Shown here: piece by piece, positions 26,095 to 34,443 of the stretch
How the letters are laid out: every line of letters begins with the position of its first letter
Position numbering within the stretch: the first letter of the stretch is position 1
Origin: Bacteroidaceae bacterium
Lineage (GTDB): Bacteria; Bacteroidota; Bacteroidia; Bacteroidales; Bacteroidaceae
Length of the DNA stretch: 50,367 nucleotides
Direction: 5' to 3'
Assembly (NCBI GenBank): GCA_017470525.1
Contig: JAFUYM010000028.1
Coordinates: 1 to 50,367, forward strand
Notes under the pieces: generated by a model
Database searches by the model: none
What the model was told of the DNA's origin: nothing
Seen by the model: only the letters and a program-made list of their open reading frames with translations
Program-made: the position numbers and the translations under genes

Positions 26095-26160
26095 ATCGGA
26101 CTGCTCCAGTCCGACGTGCCGCACTGCTCCAGTCCGATGAATCGGACTGGAGCAGTGCGA
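26095..26160 (+). repeat. 66-base palindromic repeat, copy A
   Basis: Contains a small hairpin (TCGGACT, loop GCTCC, AGTCCGA; 26096-26114) followed by a perfect 19-bp inverted repeat with a two-base loop (26120-26138 with 26141-26159). An inverted copy with 64 of 66 identical bases lies at 29881-29946. It sits between genes and has the look of a REP-type extragenic palindrome. Confidence 0.8.
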
Positions 26161-26291
26161 TTTTGTGGCTGTGGGAGGGCTTTTTGAGGGGCTTGGGGTA
26201 CAAATGTACATTTTAACAATATTTGTGCATTTTCTAACTGGCTGATTGATGGAAGATTCTCCTTTTGGGCGAAAAAGATGTGCAAAAAATG

Positions 26292-26322
26292 TTTGTATAT
26301 TGAGTTTTTTTGTGTAATTTTG
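26292..26322 (+). promoter_or_regulatory. Promoter of the tetR-fabG-rluA operon
   Basis: TTTG (26292-26295), 19 bases, TAATTTTG (26315-26322), 25 bases before the ATG at 26347. Full consensus match. Confidence 0.7.
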
Positions 26323-26346
26323 CAGCCAAATTACAATCTTGCAATT

Positions 26347-26940
26347 ATGTCAACAGTAAAGACACGGGCGCTTTTGGTGGATGTGGCTCGCCAACTGTTT
26401 GCCAAGAACGGATTTGAGAACACCTCCATGAACGATATTGCTGTGGGGGCGAACAAGGGGCGGCGCACGCTCTACACCTACTTTAACAGCAAGGAGGAAA
26501 TCTATCTGGCGGTCATTCAGACAGAACTGGAGCGCCTGTATGGACGTATGGAGGAAGTGGCGCGTCGCAACATCTCGCCGGAGGAGAAGATGGTGCAACT
26601 CATCTTTGCCCATCTGGAGGTGATGAAGGAAGCCGTCTATCGCAACGGAAACCTACGTGCCGAGTTCTTCCGCGATGTGTGGAAGGTGGAGTCGGTGCGC
26701 AAGAACTTCGACAAGAACGAAATCAATCTCTTCCGCCGCATCATGAATGAGGGCATAGACAAGGGCGTGTTCGACATCCGCAATGTGCGTCTGACGGCTG
26801 AAATCACTCATTATTGCTTGAAGGGGTGCGAAGTGCCCTACATCTATGGACGTTACGCTGTGCAGAACGCAGAGGAACTATATCCTTATGTACGGAACAT
26901 GGTGTTTAAACACTTCGGACGTAACTTGAGATATAATTAA
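26347..26940 (+). CDS. TetR/AcrR family transcriptional regulator
   Basis: 197 residues. The N-terminal DNA-binding domain reads ARQLFAKNGFENTSMNDIA, then GRRTLYTYFNSKEEIY, the TetR helix-turn-helix. The ligand/dimer domain is entirely helical. With fabG 22 bases downstream it probably controls fatty-acid synthesis genes, as in similar gene pairs; the ligand could be an acyl-CoA or acyl-ACP (inference). The ATG at 26347 fits the promoter at 26292-26322. Confidence 0.88.
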   Translation: MSTVKTRALLVDVARQLFAKNGFENTSMNDIAVGANKGRRTLYTYFNSKEEIYLAVIQTELERLYGRMEEVARRNISPEEKMVQLIFAHLEVMKEAVYRNGNLRAEFFRDVWKVESVRKNFDKNEINLFRRIMNEGIDKGVFDIRNVRLTAEITHYCLKGCEVPYIYGRYAVQNAEELYPYVRNMVFKHFGRNLRYN

Positions 26941-26962
26941 CAACCAAATATATTAAAGAATT

Positions 26963-27721
26963 ATGGGACTTTTAACTGGTAAGACAGCACTCATCACTGG
27001 TGCTGCTCGCGGCATCGGTAAGGCTGTCGCTATCAAGTTCGCACAGGAAGGTGCAAACATCGCATTCACTGATTTGGTTTTGAACGACGACATGGCAGCA
27101 GGACTCGAGGCTACCCGCAAGGAGATTGAGGCACTGGGTGTTACTTGTCGTGCGTATGCTGGCAATGCTGCTGACTTCGCTGAGACGGAGGCTGTGGTGA
27201 AGAAGATTCACGAGGACTTTGGCTCTATCGACGTGTTGGTGAACAATGCTGGTATCACTAAGGATGGCTTGATGCTTCGTATGACAGAGGCTCAGTGGGA
27301 TGCTGTGCTCAACGTGAACCTCAAGTCGGCATTCAACTTTATTCATGCTTGTGCTCCTATCATGCTTCGTCAGCGTGGTGGCTCTATCATCAACATGTCT
27401 TCTGTTGTTGGTGTTCATGGCAACGCTGGTCAGTGCAACTATTCCGCTTCCAAGGCTGGTATGATTGGTCTGGCTAAGTCCATTGCTCAGGAACTCGGTC
27501 CTAAGGGTGTCCGTGCTAATGCTGTGGCTCCAGGTTTCATCGAGACAGCCATGACTGCTCAGTTGCCTGAAGAAATCCGCAAGGCTTGGATGCAGAAAAT
27601 CCCACTCCGTCGTGGCGGTCAGGTGGAGGACATCGCCAATGTATGCCTCTTCCTCGCATCCGACATGTCAAGTTACGTCAGCGGTCAAGTCATTCAGATT
27701 GACGGCGGCATGAACATGTAA
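26963..27721 (+). CDS. fabG: 3-oxoacyl-[acyl-carrier-protein] reductase
   Basis: 252 residues, a classic short-chain dehydrogenase. The NADP loop is TGAARGIG (12-19), NNAG at 94-97, the active-site serine region NMSSVVG (146-147), and YSASK with Y160 and K164. The start, the length and the C-terminal IQIDGGMNM match FabG, which reduces 3-oxoacyl-ACP in fatty-acid elongation. Codons ending in T for Ala, Gly and Arg are more frequent than in its neighbours, as expected for a highly expressed gene. The pseudouridine synthase gene follows two bases later. Confidence 0.92.
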   Translation: MGLLTGKTALITGAARGIGKAVAIKFAQEGANIAFTDLVLNDDMAAGLEATRKEIEALGVTCRAYAGNAADFAETEAVVKKIHEDFGSIDVLVNNAGITKDGLMLRMTEAQWDAVLNVNLKSAFNFIHACAPIMLRQRGGSIINMSSVVGVHGNAGQCNYSASKAGMIGLAKSIAQELGPKGVRANAVAPGFIETAMTAQLPEEIRKAWMQKIPLRRGGQVEDIANVCLFLASDMSSYVSGQVIQIDGGMNM

Positions 27722-27723
27722 AT

Positions 27724-28392
27724 ATGACCGTTGTTTACGAAGACAATCACATCATCATTGTTTCGAAAGTGTCGGGTGAAATCGTGCAGGGCGACAAGAC
27801 TGGCGACAAGCCCCTGAGCGAAACAGTGAAACGATACATCAAGGAAGCGTACGCCAAACCTGGCGACGTGTTCCTTGGTGTTGTTCATCGGCTCGACCGT
27901 CCTGTGTTCGGGCTGGTGCTTTTTGCCCGCACTTCCAAGGCGTTGGCACGAATGAACACCCTATTTGCCAATGGGGAAGTGCATAAGACTTATTGGGCAA
28001 TTGTCAAGAACGAGCCACCGCAACCCGAAGGAACCTTGACTCATTGGTTGGTGCGCAATGAGAAGCAGAATAAGTCGTACGCTTACGACCAGGAGGTGCC
28101 GCATAGCAAGAAGGCTGTCCTTGATTATAAAGTGATTGGTAAGTCCGACAATTATTTCCTCGTTGAAGTCGATTTGAAGACTGGACGCCACCATCAGATT
28201 CGTTGTCAACTTGCCAAAATCGGCTGCCCCATTAAGGGTGACCTCAAGTATGGTGCCAAACGCAGCAATCCCGATGGTAGCATCTCATTGCTCAGTCGAA
28301 CCATGCAGTTTGTCCATCCTGTCAGCAAGAAGGATATCTCGGTTGAGGCACCTCTGCCCGACGACCGGCTGTGGCAATCATTCGGTGTGTAG
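27724..28392 (+). CDS. RluA-family RNA pseudouridine synthase
   Basis: 222 residues. VVHRLDRPVFGLVLFARTSKAL holds the catalytic D58, and DLKTGRHHQIRCQLAKIGCPIKGD is the second conserved block. It lacks an S4 domain. Related short RluA proteins modify rRNA or tRNA uridines; the exact site cannot be told. Translation is probably coupled to fabG, since only two bases separate them. Confidence 0.9.
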   Translation: MTVVYEDNHIIIVSKVSGEIVQGDKTGDKPLSETVKRYIKEAYAKPGDVFLGVVHRLDRPVFGLVLFARTSKALARMNTLFANGEVHKTYWAIVKNEPPQPEGTLTHWLVRNEKQNKSYAYDQEVPHSKKAVLDYKVIGKSDNYFLVEVDLKTGRHHQIRCQLAKIGCPIKGDLKYGAKRSNPDGSISLLSRTMQFVHPVSKKDISVEAPLPDDRLWQSFGV

Positions 28393-28408
28393 AAAATGTT
28401 CACAATTG

Positions 28409-28433
28409 CTGCAAATCCAGCATGGTTTTGCAG
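28409..28433. terminator. Hairpin between convergent rluA-type and cyclophilin genes
   Basis: Eleven-position stem with one mismatch (CTGCAAATCCA with TGGTTTTGCAG) and a three-base loop. There is no strong T run on either side, so its termination role is uncertain. Confidence 0.35.
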
Positions 28434-28481
28434 AATAAAAGCGGATTTTGTGTTGAGAGTTTGGACGTGGTTGTGTGGAAG

Positions 28482-29312
28482 TTATTCAACCACATACGCT
28501 TTGATGATGCGGACTTCCTTGAGTGGCACGTCGTTGGCGTTGGTTTTCAATTTTTGAATTTCTTCTACCACTTTCATGCCTTCAACGACTTCACCAAACA
28601 CGGTGTATTCGTTGTCCAGCCAAGGGGCACCACCATGTATTTTGTAAGCCTTGCGCAGTTCTGCTGAATAGGTGATGGGCGGATTTTCCGAAATTTCCCA
28701 CTTTGCCTTATCCCGCAGTTTCTCCAAGAAATCGCTGATTCCTTCGCGGTCTCGTGCTGCACGGAGAGCCTCCAGTTTCTCTTTGTTTTCCTGTTGCTTT
28801 TTCATGTAGAGAATTTCGGCATCGCGCTGCTCGCGGGCTGTCTCGAATCCGTCCATGTCGTCATCCAGGCAGGTTTTGCCCGTCACGATGTAAAACTGAT
28901 ATTTGTCGCTCATCCGTTCGGGGTTCTCGTCGTCTCCATCTCGTGCCGCAGCCAGCATGCCGCGTCTGTTGAAGTGTTTCGGCCAAACGATTTCAGCGGG
29001 TATGCGTTCGGTAATGGTGTCGCCTTCCTCGTTCACCTTCGCTTCAAATCCCTCGGGACGTGTGGCTGGGTCACCCGTCTGAATCATGAAGTTGCGAATC
29101 ACACGGTGGAAGGTCACGCCAGTGTACATTCCCTCTTTCACATTCTTCACAAAGTTGTCCCGATGTCCGGGCGTGTCGTTGAACAGTTTCACCCGGATAT
29201 CTCCTGCTGAGGTTTCCAGCACCACTTCCGTTTCTTTCTCGCCGCTCGCCCCCGTGCAGCCTAAACAAACGAGGCAGCAAGTCCAAAACATGATGGCAAA
29301 TAGATTTTTCAT
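28482..29312 (-). CDS. Peptidyl-prolyl cis-trans isomerase, cyclophilin type, lipoprotein
   Basis: 276 residues. A lipobox (CLVCLGC) follows the signal helix. The cyclophilin core is split: VLETSAGDIRVKLFNDTPGHRDNF and GVTFHRVIRNFMIQTGDP at the front, NEYTVFGEVVEGMKVVEEI at the end. Between them, about residues 120-215 form a long charged helical insertion (AREQRDAEILYMKKQQENKE). Such periplasmic PPIases help fold exported proteins. The start at 29312 was chosen because it begins the signal peptide and matches the promoter at 29357-29388. Confidence 0.87.
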   Translation of the reverse strand: MKNLFAIMFWTCCLVCLGCTGASGEKETEVVLETSAGDIRVKLFNDTPGHRDNFVKNVKEGMYTGVTFHRVIRNFMIQTGDPATRPEGFEAKVNEEGDTITERIPAEIVWPKHFNRRGMLAAARDGDDENPERMSDKYQFYIVTGKTCLDDDMDGFETAREQRDAEILYMKKQQENKEKLEALRAARDREGISDFLEKLRDKAKWEISENPPITYSAELRKAYKIHGGAPWLDNEYTVFGEVVEGMKVVEEIQKLKTNANDVPLKEVRIIKAYVVE

Positions 29313-29356
29313 ACGTTCTTTTGGTTTGTACGTTCTTTTTTGATTGTATTTGGCAA

Positions 29357-29388
29357 CAAAGTTACCCCTTTTTCTCTTCACCTCCAAA
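29357..29388 (-). promoter_or_regulatory. Promoter of the cyclophilin gene
   Basis: Minus strand: TTTG (29385-29388), 20 bases, TAACTTTG (29357-29364). Confidence 0.65.
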
Positions 29389-29403
29389 TGAAAACACAAA
29401 AAG

Positions 29404-29636
29404 GCAAATAAAAAAGTGAAATCCATCGCGGACTTCACTTCCTTTTTCATCTTTTTGCTAAAAATGAACCTAAATCTTTTACTAACCTAAAACCTATTGT
29501 ATAACCTATGTCTAATATTACTATCTACTCTCTTTTCTTTGTGTTATCCCGTGTAAAACAATCTTTTACCTAACCAATAACTTATTGAGGGAATACCATG
29601 AAACTAATACTTTTTACTAACCTATGTTCCTTTTGA
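29404..29636 (-). ncRNA. Candidate small RNA, about 230 bases
   Basis: A minus-strand TAACTTTG at 29642-29649 would start RNA near 29635. An intrinsic terminator at 29414-29440 ends it, upstream of the separate cyclophilin promoter, so this unit does not read into that gene by default. The RNA is AU-rich and carries three versions of AGGUUAGUAAAA. No ORF of note on the minus strand. A 13-base direct repeat CCTTTTGACGATG (29629-29641 and 29653-29665) brackets the -7 box and may be an operator. Nothing identifies a known RNA family. Confidence 0.42.
29414..29440 (-). terminator. Intrinsic terminator, minus strand
   Basis: AAGTGAAGTCC, loop GCGAT, GGATTTCACTT, then TTTTATTTG on the minus strand. 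One pair is G-U only in minus-strand RNA, which fixes the direction. Confidence 0.7.
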
Positions 29637-29730
29637 CGATGCAAAGTTACGACCTTTTGACGATGTGGCGTTCATAAAACATCGAAAAACTTTCAAAAAA
29701 CGTTGTTTTATTGATGTATATCAATGTATG

Positions 29731-29771
29731 TGTGCGGACACAAGTTGTTTTTATGCAATTGTGTGCGCACA
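29731..29771. repeat. Imperfect hairpin of unknown role
   Basis: TGTGCGGACACAAGTTG (29731-29747) pairs with CAATTGTGTGCGCACA (29756-29771) except for one G-G mismatch and one bulge. The rest of the gap 29650-30030 holds the palindromic repeat copy B and nothing else that I can name. Confidence 0.45.
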
Positions 29772-29880
29772 CACACTACATTTCCTGTTCTTCTTTTACA
29801 AGTCTGGAAGAAGGCTGATGCAGGTTTTTCTTTTTCTTGATGGGGACACTGTTTCCATACATGCATTCAGCGCCTGTGTT

Positions 29881-29946
29881 TCGCACTGCTCCAGTCCGAT
29901 TCATCGCACTGGAGCAGTGCGACACGTCGGACTGGAGCAGTCCGAT
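29881..29946 (-). repeat. 66-base palindromic repeat, copy B (inverted)
   Basis: Reverse complement of copy A (26095-26160) with two substitutions in 66 bases. One substitution creates a self-complementary CGCACT...AGTGCG hairpin in the middle, so the fold can change while the element stays palindromic. Confidence 0.8.
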
Positions 29947-30032
29947 TTTGGGGTTGTGTTGCTTTTGTATCTGTACAAAAAATGGGAATGTAGCACCATC
30001 TCTTTCGAATTTGTCATTTTTCTGTGAAATGT

Positions 30033-30064
30033 TTTGTTTGTACGCAAAAGAATGCCTACATTTG
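30033..30064 (+). promoter_or_regulatory. Promoter of the histidine kinase gene
   Basis: TTTG (30033-30036), 20 bases, TACATTTG (30057-30064), 24 bases before the ATG. Confidence 0.65.
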
Positions 30065-30088
30065 TGTCATGAAATTGAATAGACAGGT

Positions 30089-30886
30089 ATGTTTAGTACA
30101 ATATCAATCATTATTATTGTGGCATTGGTTGCAGCGTTAGCAACGGTGTCATTTCTGTATTTGAGAGTGAAGCGGGCTGAATTGAAGTACAAGCGAGGCA
30201 TGGTGGTGCAGAAAGTGTATCTGCAGAACATGAGCCATGACATCCGCACCCCGATGAATGCCATTTGTGGCTTCTCTCAGATTCTTTGCAACAAGCAAAT
30301 CCGCGATATGTTATCAGAGGAGGAGATTGCGGAATATGGTGTCATCATCCAGAGCAATACGGACTTGCTGAGCACCTTGGTGAATGACATTCTGGATATT
30401 TCTGATATGGAGAGTGGCAAGTACCGCATGAACATTGGTACGTGCAACGTGAACGATGTGTGCCGCAAGGCAATTAGCACGGTGAAGTATCGCTGCCCGG
30501 ACGGTGTGAACATGTATATGACCACTGATGTGCCAGACACTTATACGATTCAGAGTGACCCGAAGCGTGTGGAGCAAGTGGTGATGAACTACCTGACGAA
30601 TGCCGAGAAACATACGGACGAAGGCGAAATTCATGTGCATGTGTCGTTGGACGAGCATCCTGGCATGGTCACCTTCTCTGTGACTGATACGGGTGAGGGC
30701 GTCCTGCCAGAGAATGCAGAACGCATATTCGGGCGTTTCGAGAAGTTCAACACCATCAATGGCGGCACGGGATTGGGCTTGCCCATTTGCCGAAAGATTG
30801 CCACACAGTTGGGCGGTGAGGCAAAACTTGACCTCACACACAAAGGTAAGGGAGCGCGCTTTATCTTTACGCATCCTGTTGGGTAA
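30089..30886 (+). CDS. Small sensor histidine kinase with one membrane anchor
   Basis: 265 residues. One N-terminal membrane helix (about 4-25), then HisKA with the phospho-accepting His in NMSHDIRTPMNAI, and a HATPase domain with NYLTNAEKHT (N box), DTGEGVLP (G1) and GGTGLGLPI (G2). It has essentially no periplasmic sensor domain. No response regulator is adjacent, so it is an orphan kinase. Its 3' end overlaps the end of the convergent lipoprotein gene by 20 bases. Confidence 0.88.
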   Translation: MFSTISIIIIVALVAALATVSFLYLRVKRAELKYKRGMVVQKVYLQNMSHDIRTPMNAICGFSQILCNKQIRDMLSEEEIAEYGVIIQSNTDLLSTLVNDILDISDMESGKYRMNIGTCNVNDVCRKAISTVKYRCPDGVNMYMTTDVPDTYTIQSDPKRVEQVVMNYLTNAEKHTDEGEIHVHVSLDEHPGMVTFSVTDTGEGVLPENAERIFGRFEKFNTINGGTGLGLPICRKIATQLGGEAKLDLTHKGKGARFIFTHPVG

Positions 30887-31880
30887 CCATCAAGTTTTTC
30901 ACAATGATTTTGGTAAGATAGGCGATGAGGACTGCCAACAGGAGGTAGCCCGCATAAAATAGTGTTGTCCACGAAATGATGAGATACACCAACATGGCAA
31001 TTCCTGTGATTTTGGCAAGATAAGTGATGCCGGGCAGGAAGTAGAAATGATGATACACCTCGTCAATGAGAGCAAGGAATGTGATGATAACCATCCACAT
31101 GGCAACAACCAATGCCGCCATCAGCGGTGGCAACACCAAGGGGTTCAGTGTGGGGTGAAAATAATATTCCTGCCAAAATTCGGGCACGAAGTTCTGCACG
31201 GAGGCATAGAGCGATGCCATCACTGCGACCAGCGCGAGAAAGAGGGGAGGGTAGATGCTGGTCATTTCGCTGAGAAAATAACCGAACGTATGAGGGAGTT
31301 CTTTCAGAAGGAACTCTTTTTTGTTGACGTTCTTTTTGCGTCCGAGGAATAAGGCAATGATGCCGATGGCAACCAGTGCTGACATCCAGATGGCACGGCT
31401 GCTGGACAGCGCATCAAGCATCTCGGAAATGGTGTCGTCGGGAGTGGTTCCTCTGAGCAATTCTTGTTCGGGAATCCAGCCCATATTGAACTGGCTGCTT
31501 GCCACTTTCACCCAAATGGAGTCAATCGAATCGCCTGGCACATTCTTGATGGCGGCAACCGCAATCACATCCCCGTCATACACATAGCAGGTGTCGGTGA
31601 TGAGGTCTCCTTCACGGGGAATCAGGGTGAGGGAGTCGGTTTTGACGAGAAAATTGAAATTCTCGGAATAATGGTGCGTGAGGCGAAAAACGAGCGAGTC
31701 AACCTGATGTGGTGTGAGGCTCAAGAGGGTAGTGTCCTCCACCGTTGTGGTATCTACGATATTGACAATCGTCACGATGGAGTCGCTGTCGGCAGGGGTT
31801 CCTTCCGAAGCAGGTGGGGTGACTCCTCCCACACAAGATGCCACTACGATGGCGAGGATGATGTAAAGCAATTTTCTCAT
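30867..31880 (-). CDS. Lipoprotein with C-terminal membrane helices, function unknown
   Basis: 337 residues. An apparent lipobox (VVASC, Cys16) is followed by a Thr- and Asp-rich stretch, an SH3-like beta region at about 85-140 (DTCYVYDGDVIAVAAIKN, VKVASSQFNMGWIPEQELL), then four or five membrane helices (about 165-330). The join of a lipid-type N-terminus and an integral membrane domain is unusual. It is last in the metA-U32 operon, with its ATG overlapping the U32 stop (ATGA). Confidence 0.65.
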   Translation of the reverse strand: MRKLLYIILAIVVASCVGGVTPPASEGTPADSDSIVTIVNIVDTTTVEDTTLLSLTPHQVDSLVFRLTHHYSENFNFLVKTDSLTLIPREGDLITDTCYVYDGDVIAVAAIKNVPGDSIDSIWVKVASSQFNMGWIPEQELLRGTTPDDTISEMLDALSSSRAIWMSALVAIGIIALFLGRKKNVNKKEFLLKELPHTFGYFLSEMTSIYPPLFLALVAVMASLYASVQNFVPEFWQEYYFHPTLNPLVLPPLMAALVVAMWMVIITFLALIDEVYHHFYFLPGITYLAKITGIAMLVYLIISWTTLFYAGYLLLAVLIAYLTKIIVKNLMVTQQDA

Positions 31881-33508
31881 GCTAAGTATAGTTTCATCAG
31901 GCAGTTTCTACAATCGAAATCGAGGCGGAACTGGGTGCCGTTTGCCATGCGGAGTGCCCATTCGCCTGTTTTTCCTCCTTCTTTCAGGCATTGCCCTGTT
32001 TGTCTCCGGATGCAGTGATGGCATATCATCACGGGTACCGTTCTGTTGTGTGTCCGTTCGTAGGGCGTTTCCGTCTCGACGCTGATGGGTTCGTGTACTT
32101 GCCTTTCCTGAGGATAGTACTTCATTCGCTCTGCCACGAGTGCGTCTGCCAGCGTTCGTCTCCAAGTGCTGAGTAGCGAGGAGGGGATGAAGTAGTTTTT
32201 GTGCATATATATATTAATAATGTGTACCTCGAAGATGGTATCGCCGAGTTTGCTCAGTTGTCGCTTGATGTTCTCTGTCTGGTGGGTGTGCGCCAGTTCA
32301 AAGTTGTTCTCGAACTCGACGCTTGCCGTCATGCCATCTTCATCAGTCATGCAGATGTGGTTATCATACACGTCGATACTGACGCCAATCTTCCGTTCTG
32401 CCGATGGTTTGCTGAGCATCTTGTCCCATTCGGTGTCTTGGTTGCGGAAGTACTGGATGCCTCTCACGGGACGGAATGCTGCGGCATTGTTCAAACGGAA
32501 TCCCACCAGTTGCCCCTTTTCCAGATAGCAAAGCCCGTCGCCGTTGTGCAGCACCGTGCTTTTGGTCACAGGTTCTCCCATTGCTTTCGGGGTGTCGAAA
32601 TTTGCATCGGGTTTATTCACGTCCGCCACAAACCCGCGATTGAAACTTTTCCGAACATCGGGCTTGAACTTCATGCGCACATGTCCGGACGAAGCACGGC
32701 AGAACTCCTTGGGGTGTTGGGCAATTACGGCATCCAAGGCTTCTGAGTATGCCGCAGTCACGTTTTTCACATAGTCGGCATCCTTCAGCCGTCCTTCGAT
32801 TTTCAGCGATGAGGCTCCTGCCATGAGCAGCCTTTCGAGGTTGTCGAGTTGGCAATTATCCTTGAGGGAAAGCAGATGCTTGTCTTTTAGCATTGTTTTT
32901 CCGTTGGCAAGTAGGTCGAACTTCATGCGGCAGACTTGAGCGCATTCACCTCTGTTGGCACTTCTGCCAAAGAGGGCTTCGCTGGCGTTGCAACGACCAC
33001 TCAATGAAACGCATAATGCCCCGTGCACAAAGACTTCGAGTTTTGTGCTGGGGCATTGTGTATGGATTTTTGCTATCTCTTCAAGGGTCAACTCGCGGGC
33101 AAGGACAACTTGGGGAAATCCTAAATCCGCGAGATGTTGCACCTTTTCAGGAGTACGGTTGTCCATCTGGGTGCTGGCGTGAAGAGGAATGGGGGGGAGG
33201 CGGAGCGACAGGAGTCGCAAGTCTTGCACAATCAGGGCATCCACGCCGATGTTGTGCAATTGCCAGATGAGCCGTTCCGCTTCCTCCATCTCTTCGTCGA
33301 AGATGACAGTGTTGATTGTCACATATACCTTCGCCTTATAGAGATGGGCAAAAGTGACGAGCCTTTGAATGTCCTCCACGCTGTTCGTCGCAGCAGCACG
33401 TGCGCCAAACGCCGTGGCACCTATATAGACAGCATCAGCACCGTGGCGAATTGCCTCGATGCCAATGTCAGCAGTCTTTGCAGGGGCAAGAAGTTCAATG
33501 GCGGTCAT
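31877..33508 (-). CDS. U32 family peptidase-like protein, probable RNA-hydroxylation enzyme
   Basis: 543 residues. The TIM-barrel start (ELLAPAKTADIGIEAIRHGADAVYIG) and the cysteine block GALCVSLSGRC...GECAQVCR are the U32 signature. A C-terminal MICHHCIRR...CLKEG...FDCRNC adds more cysteines, likely an Fe-S or metal site. U32 proteins such as RlhA and TrhP take part in hydroxylation of rRNA or tRNA in other bacteria, rather than classical proteolysis. The ATG overlaps the metA stop by four bases. Confidence 0.85.
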   Translation of the reverse strand: MTAIELLAPAKTADIGIEAIRHGADAVYIGATAFGARAAATNSVEDIQRLVTFAHLYKAKVYVTINTVIFDEEMEEAERLIWQLHNIGVDALIVQDLRLLSLRLPPIPLHASTQMDNRTPEKVQHLADLGFPQVVLARELTLEEIAKIHTQCPSTKLEVFVHGALCVSLSGRCNASEALFGRSANRGECAQVCRMKFDLLANGKTMLKDKHLLSLKDNCQLDNLERLLMAGASSLKIEGRLKDADYVKNVTAAYSEALDAVIAQHPKEFCRASSGHVRMKFKPDVRKSFNRGFVADVNKPDANFDTPKAMGEPVTKSTVLHNGDGLCYLEKGQLVGFRLNNAAAFRPVRGIQYFRNQDTEWDKMLSKPSAERKIGVSIDVYDNHICMTDEDGMTASVEFENNFELAHTHQTENIKRQLSKLGDTIFEVHIINIYMHKNYFIPSSLLSTWRRTLADALVAERMKYYPQERQVHEPISVETETPYERTHNRTVPVMICHHCIRRQTGQCLKEGGKTGEWALRMANGTQFRLDFDCRNCLMKLYLA

Positions 33509-34425
33509 TCCTTGATGTCGTCAATATTGAACGGCGTTTCCTGATATACATAATAGTTCAACCAATTGGTGTAGAGCAGGTTGGCTGCTGCCCTCCATCT
33601 TACAATCGGCATCTTCGTCGCATCATCGTTGGGATAGTAGTTCTGTGGCAAGTTGATAGGCTTGTTCTTCGCCAAGTCACGTTTGTACTCACCATCCAAT
33701 GTTAGGGGCGAGTACTCCAGATGACAGGTGATGAAGAACTCCCTGCCGTTTCGGGCTTCTATGATAGTTACACCCGCCTCCTTGCTGTCCGCAATGATGT
33801 GCAGTCCTGGCACCTTCTCGATGTCCTTGCGATATACCTCGCAGTGACGGCTATGAGGTGCATAGAATACATCGTCGAACCCCCTGAAAATAGGCAATTC
33901 GGGTGCCAACATCCGATGCTCGAACACACCGAAGATTTTGTTCGTTGTGTTGTATTTCGGCACTCCATAGAAGTGGTACAAGCCCGCAAACGCAGCCCAA
34001 CACACATAAATGGTGCTCGTCACGTGGCTGTGTGCCCAATTGAACACCTCTTGCAGTTCCTCCCAATAGGTCACCTCCTCATAACTGATAAATTCAAGCG
34101 GTGCACCCGTCACAATCAGCCCGTCGTACTTCTCCTTCTTCATCTCCTCGAAGTTGCGGTAAAATGCCAGCATGTGCTCAATGGGCGTGTTTTTGCTCGT
34201 GTGCGACTTGATTTTCATAAACTCCACCTTGATTTGCAGCGCAGAGTTCGACAAGATGCGGATGAAGTCCGTCTCCGTCGTTATCTTCAGCGGCATCAGA
34301 TTGAGCACAGCCAATCGGAGCGGACGAATCTGCTGACTGTCTGCTCGCTTATAGCCCATCGTGAAGATGTTCTCCTGCTTCAGTTCATCAATGGCAGGGA
34401 GTTGGTCGGGTAAGATGAGTGGCAT
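33505..34425 (-). CDS. metA: Homoserine O-acyltransferase (MetA), predicted to use acetyl-CoA
   Basis: 306 residues. The catalytic Cys142 lies in TIYVCWAAF, with His in TCHLEYSP. Residue 111 is glutamate (VTGAPLE). In this family Glu111 is associated with acetyl-CoA and Gly111 with succinyl-CoA, so the product is probably O-acetylhomoserine in spite of the usual succinyltransferase name. First step of methionine synthesis from homoserine. First gene of an operon with ATGA overlaps to the U32 gene. I see no SAM riboswitch in the 108 bases upstream; a perfect inverted repeat is there instead. Confidence 0.92.
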   Translation of the reverse strand: MPLILPDQLPAIDELKQENIFTMGYKRADSQQIRPLRLAVLNLMPLKITTETDFIRILSNSALQIKVEFMKIKSHTSKNTPIEHMLAFYRNFEEMKKEKYDGLIVTGAPLEFISYEEVTYWEELQEVFNWAHSHVTSTIYVCWAAFAGLYHFYGVPKYNTTNKIFGVFEHRMLAPELPIFRGFDDVFYAPHSRHCEVYRKDIEKVPGLHIIADSKEAGVTIIEARNGREFFITCHLEYSPLTLDGEYKRDLAKNKPINLPQNYYPNDDATKMPIVRWRAAANLLYTNWLNYYVYQETPFNIDDIKE

Positions 34426-34443
34426 AAATGTCTAAGGTAAAAA

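Noticed and set aside
29599-29637. Twelve-codon peptide MKLILFTNLCSF on the plus strand
   Set aside because: It lies antisense to the candidate small RNA, has no promoter on its strand and no downstream gene to regulate.
33721-34413. Plus-strand open frame of 230 codons opposite metA
   Set aside because: metA has all family motifs in frame; the opposite frame has no homology that I can recognise.
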